Assembly: GCA_015654825.1 (NCBI GenBank) | Contig: JAATGE010000346.1 | Coordinates: 1-6,180, forward strand | DNA length: 6,180 bases | Source of the DNA: Rhodospirillales bacterium | Lineage (GTDB): Bacteria > Pseudomonadota > Alphaproteobacteria > Acetobacterales > Acetobacteraceae | Direction of reading: 5' to 3' | In this document: piece after piece, positions 5,458-6,180 of the stretch | How the letters are laid out: every line of letters starts with the position of its first letter | Numbering within the stretch: the stretch's first letter is position 1 | Translations under genes and position numbers: made by a program | The notes under the pieces: generated by a model | Databases searched by the model: none | What the model was told of the DNA's origin: nothing | Seen by the model: only the letters and a program-made list of their open reading frames with translations

Positions 5458-6180
5458 CTCCGGACCTCGTCGTTATGGCTTCGGCAGCTTGCAGGGTGCG
5501 GCGGGCCCGCTTGACGACCGGCAGGTCGACCATGCGGCCCGCCACGCTGATCGCCATGCGGCCGCCGCGGTCCGGGCGGTCCCATGCCGCCAGGATCGCC
5601 TGTGCCGCGGCGATTTCCGCGGGCGCCCGACGAAAACCGGCGGCAACCGGCCCGACCTGCGCCGGGTGGATACACAAGGCGCCCGTCATCCCCACGGCGC
5701 GGGCTGCCGCCACTGCCGCCGCGTAGGCCTCCAGGTCACGGAACTCCGTGAGCGAAATCGGCAGGCCAAGCGCCATCTGGCCGCGCGCCGCGGCGGCGAG
5801 CGCGATTTGGCGGCAGGGCAGGTCCAGGCTTTTGGCCGTCGGCTCCACGCCCAGCGTCAGTGCGAAATCCTCGCTGCCCAGCGCGAGGCCGATGACGCGT
5901 GGCGCCGCGGCGATGGCGGCCAGGCGATCCAGCGCCGCGGGGCTTTCGATCAGGGCCAGCATGGCGGTTTCCGCGGCTTCGTGCCGGTCGGCCTCGTATT
6001 CGGCCAGCATGTCGGCGAGCGTGGCAAGGCGCGCCGCATCCTCGATTTTGGGTACCATGACGGCATCGACGCCGGCGGCGCAGGCGGCCGCGATGTCGTC
6101 AATGGCCAGCCGCAACGGGGTATTGATGCGCACGATCACACTACATCCGGCCTGCCGCAGCGTCGCCGCCGAGCGTTGCA
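5444..6180 (-). CDS. CitE / HpcH-HpaI family acyl-CoA lyase (5' end outside window)
   Basis: C-terminal part (about 245 residues) of a CitE-like lyase, the TIM-barrel family that splits citryl-, malyl-, citramalyl- or related hydroxyacyl-CoA into a CoA ester and an oxo acid, using Mg2+. Counting from the GTG at 6139: V-R-I-N at 3-6, P-K-I-E at 30-33, A-L-I-E-S at 62-66 with E65, and G-S-E-D-F-A at 88-93 with D91; E65 and D91, 26 residues apart, are the likely metal ligands. A C-I-H-P-A-Q-V block follows at 156-162, and the terminal D-L-P-V-V-K-R-A-R-R segment (205-214) is typical of the family. The GTG at 6139 is not the true start: the frame stays open upstream to the window edge, reading A-A-T-L-R-Q-A-G-C-S before V-I-V-R-I-N, and the family's first strand and its D-L-E-D motif must lie beyond 6180. 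Its TGA overlaps the thiolase start. The exact substrate is unknown. Confidence 0.9.
   Translation of the reverse strand, partial: QRSAATLRQAGCSVIVRINTPLRLAIDDIAAACAAGVDAVMVPKIEDAARLATLADMLAEYEADRHEAAETAMLALIESPAALDRLAAIAAAPRVIGLALGSEDFALTLGVEPTAKSLDLPCRQIALAAAARGQMALGLPISLTEFRDLEAYAAAVAAARAVGMTGALCIHPAQVGPVAAGFRRAPAEIAAAQAILAAWDRPDRGGRMAISVAGRMVDLPVVKRARRTLQAAEAITTRSGDEHA
5458..5468 (-). promoter_or_regulatory. Double Shine-Dalgarno at the thiolase start
   Basis: GAGG (5468-5465) is 7 bases before the ATG at 5457, while GGAG (5461-5458) abuts that ATG but is 6 bases before the second ATG at 5451. Both lie inside the end of the upstream lyase gene, so ribosomes finishing the lyase could re-initiate here. 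The sequence does not settle which ATG is used; the proteins differ by two residues. Confidence 0.55.

Noticed and set aside
4684..5514. Plus-strand open frame opposite the thiolase
   Set aside because: Antisense shadow of a thiolase with all catalytic residues; low-complexity, arginine/histidine-rich composition.
5444..6139. Lyase gene as complete, starting with GTG at 6139
   Set aside because: The frame remains open upstream to the window edge with lyase-like sequence, and the family's N-terminal portion is missing, so the gene is partial.

Overview
The window is GC-rich bacterial DNA in which every recognisable gene lies on the minus strand, so transcription runs from high to low coordinates. 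Strong third-position GC bias, frequent GTG starts and the intergenic palindromes built on CCAGGGGCAGAGCCCCTGG suggest an alphaproteobacterium, possibly of the Acetobacteraceae/Rhodospirillales type. That placement rests on recognising the repeat style and is not proven here.

Layout in order of transcription. (1) About 6180 to 4240: the 3' part of a CitE/HpcH-HpaI-type acyl-CoA lyase gene that runs off the window, overlapping by a few bases a complete thiolase (acetyl-CoA acetyltransferase family) gene. (2) 4239 to 3854: a 386-base region with no gene. It holds two inverted copies of a palindromic repeat that bound a 185-bp block, and a weak candidate promoter for the next operon. (3) 3853 to 90: a tight four-gene operon with gaps of 39, 37 and 55 bases. 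It encodes RibB (3,4-dihydroxy-2-butanone 4-phosphate synthase), an alpha/beta hydrolase, a luciferase-like flavin-dependent monooxygenase and a phytanoyl-CoA dioxygenase family Fe(II)/2-oxoglutarate oxygenase. (4) 1 to 89: a third repeat copy just downstream of the last stop codon.

Taken together this looks like a catabolic (less likely biosynthetic) locus. Two different oxygenases and a hydrolase would open or trim a substrate, and the lyase and thiolase would turn CoA-bound fragments into central metabolites. The most interesting feature is a stand-alone ribB heading an operon with a probable reduced-FMN-consuming monooxygenase and with no visible FMN riboswitch. This suggests a pathway-dedicated flavin supply, comparable in logic to rib genes attached to lux operons in Photobacterium. 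The substrate cannot be read from the sequence.
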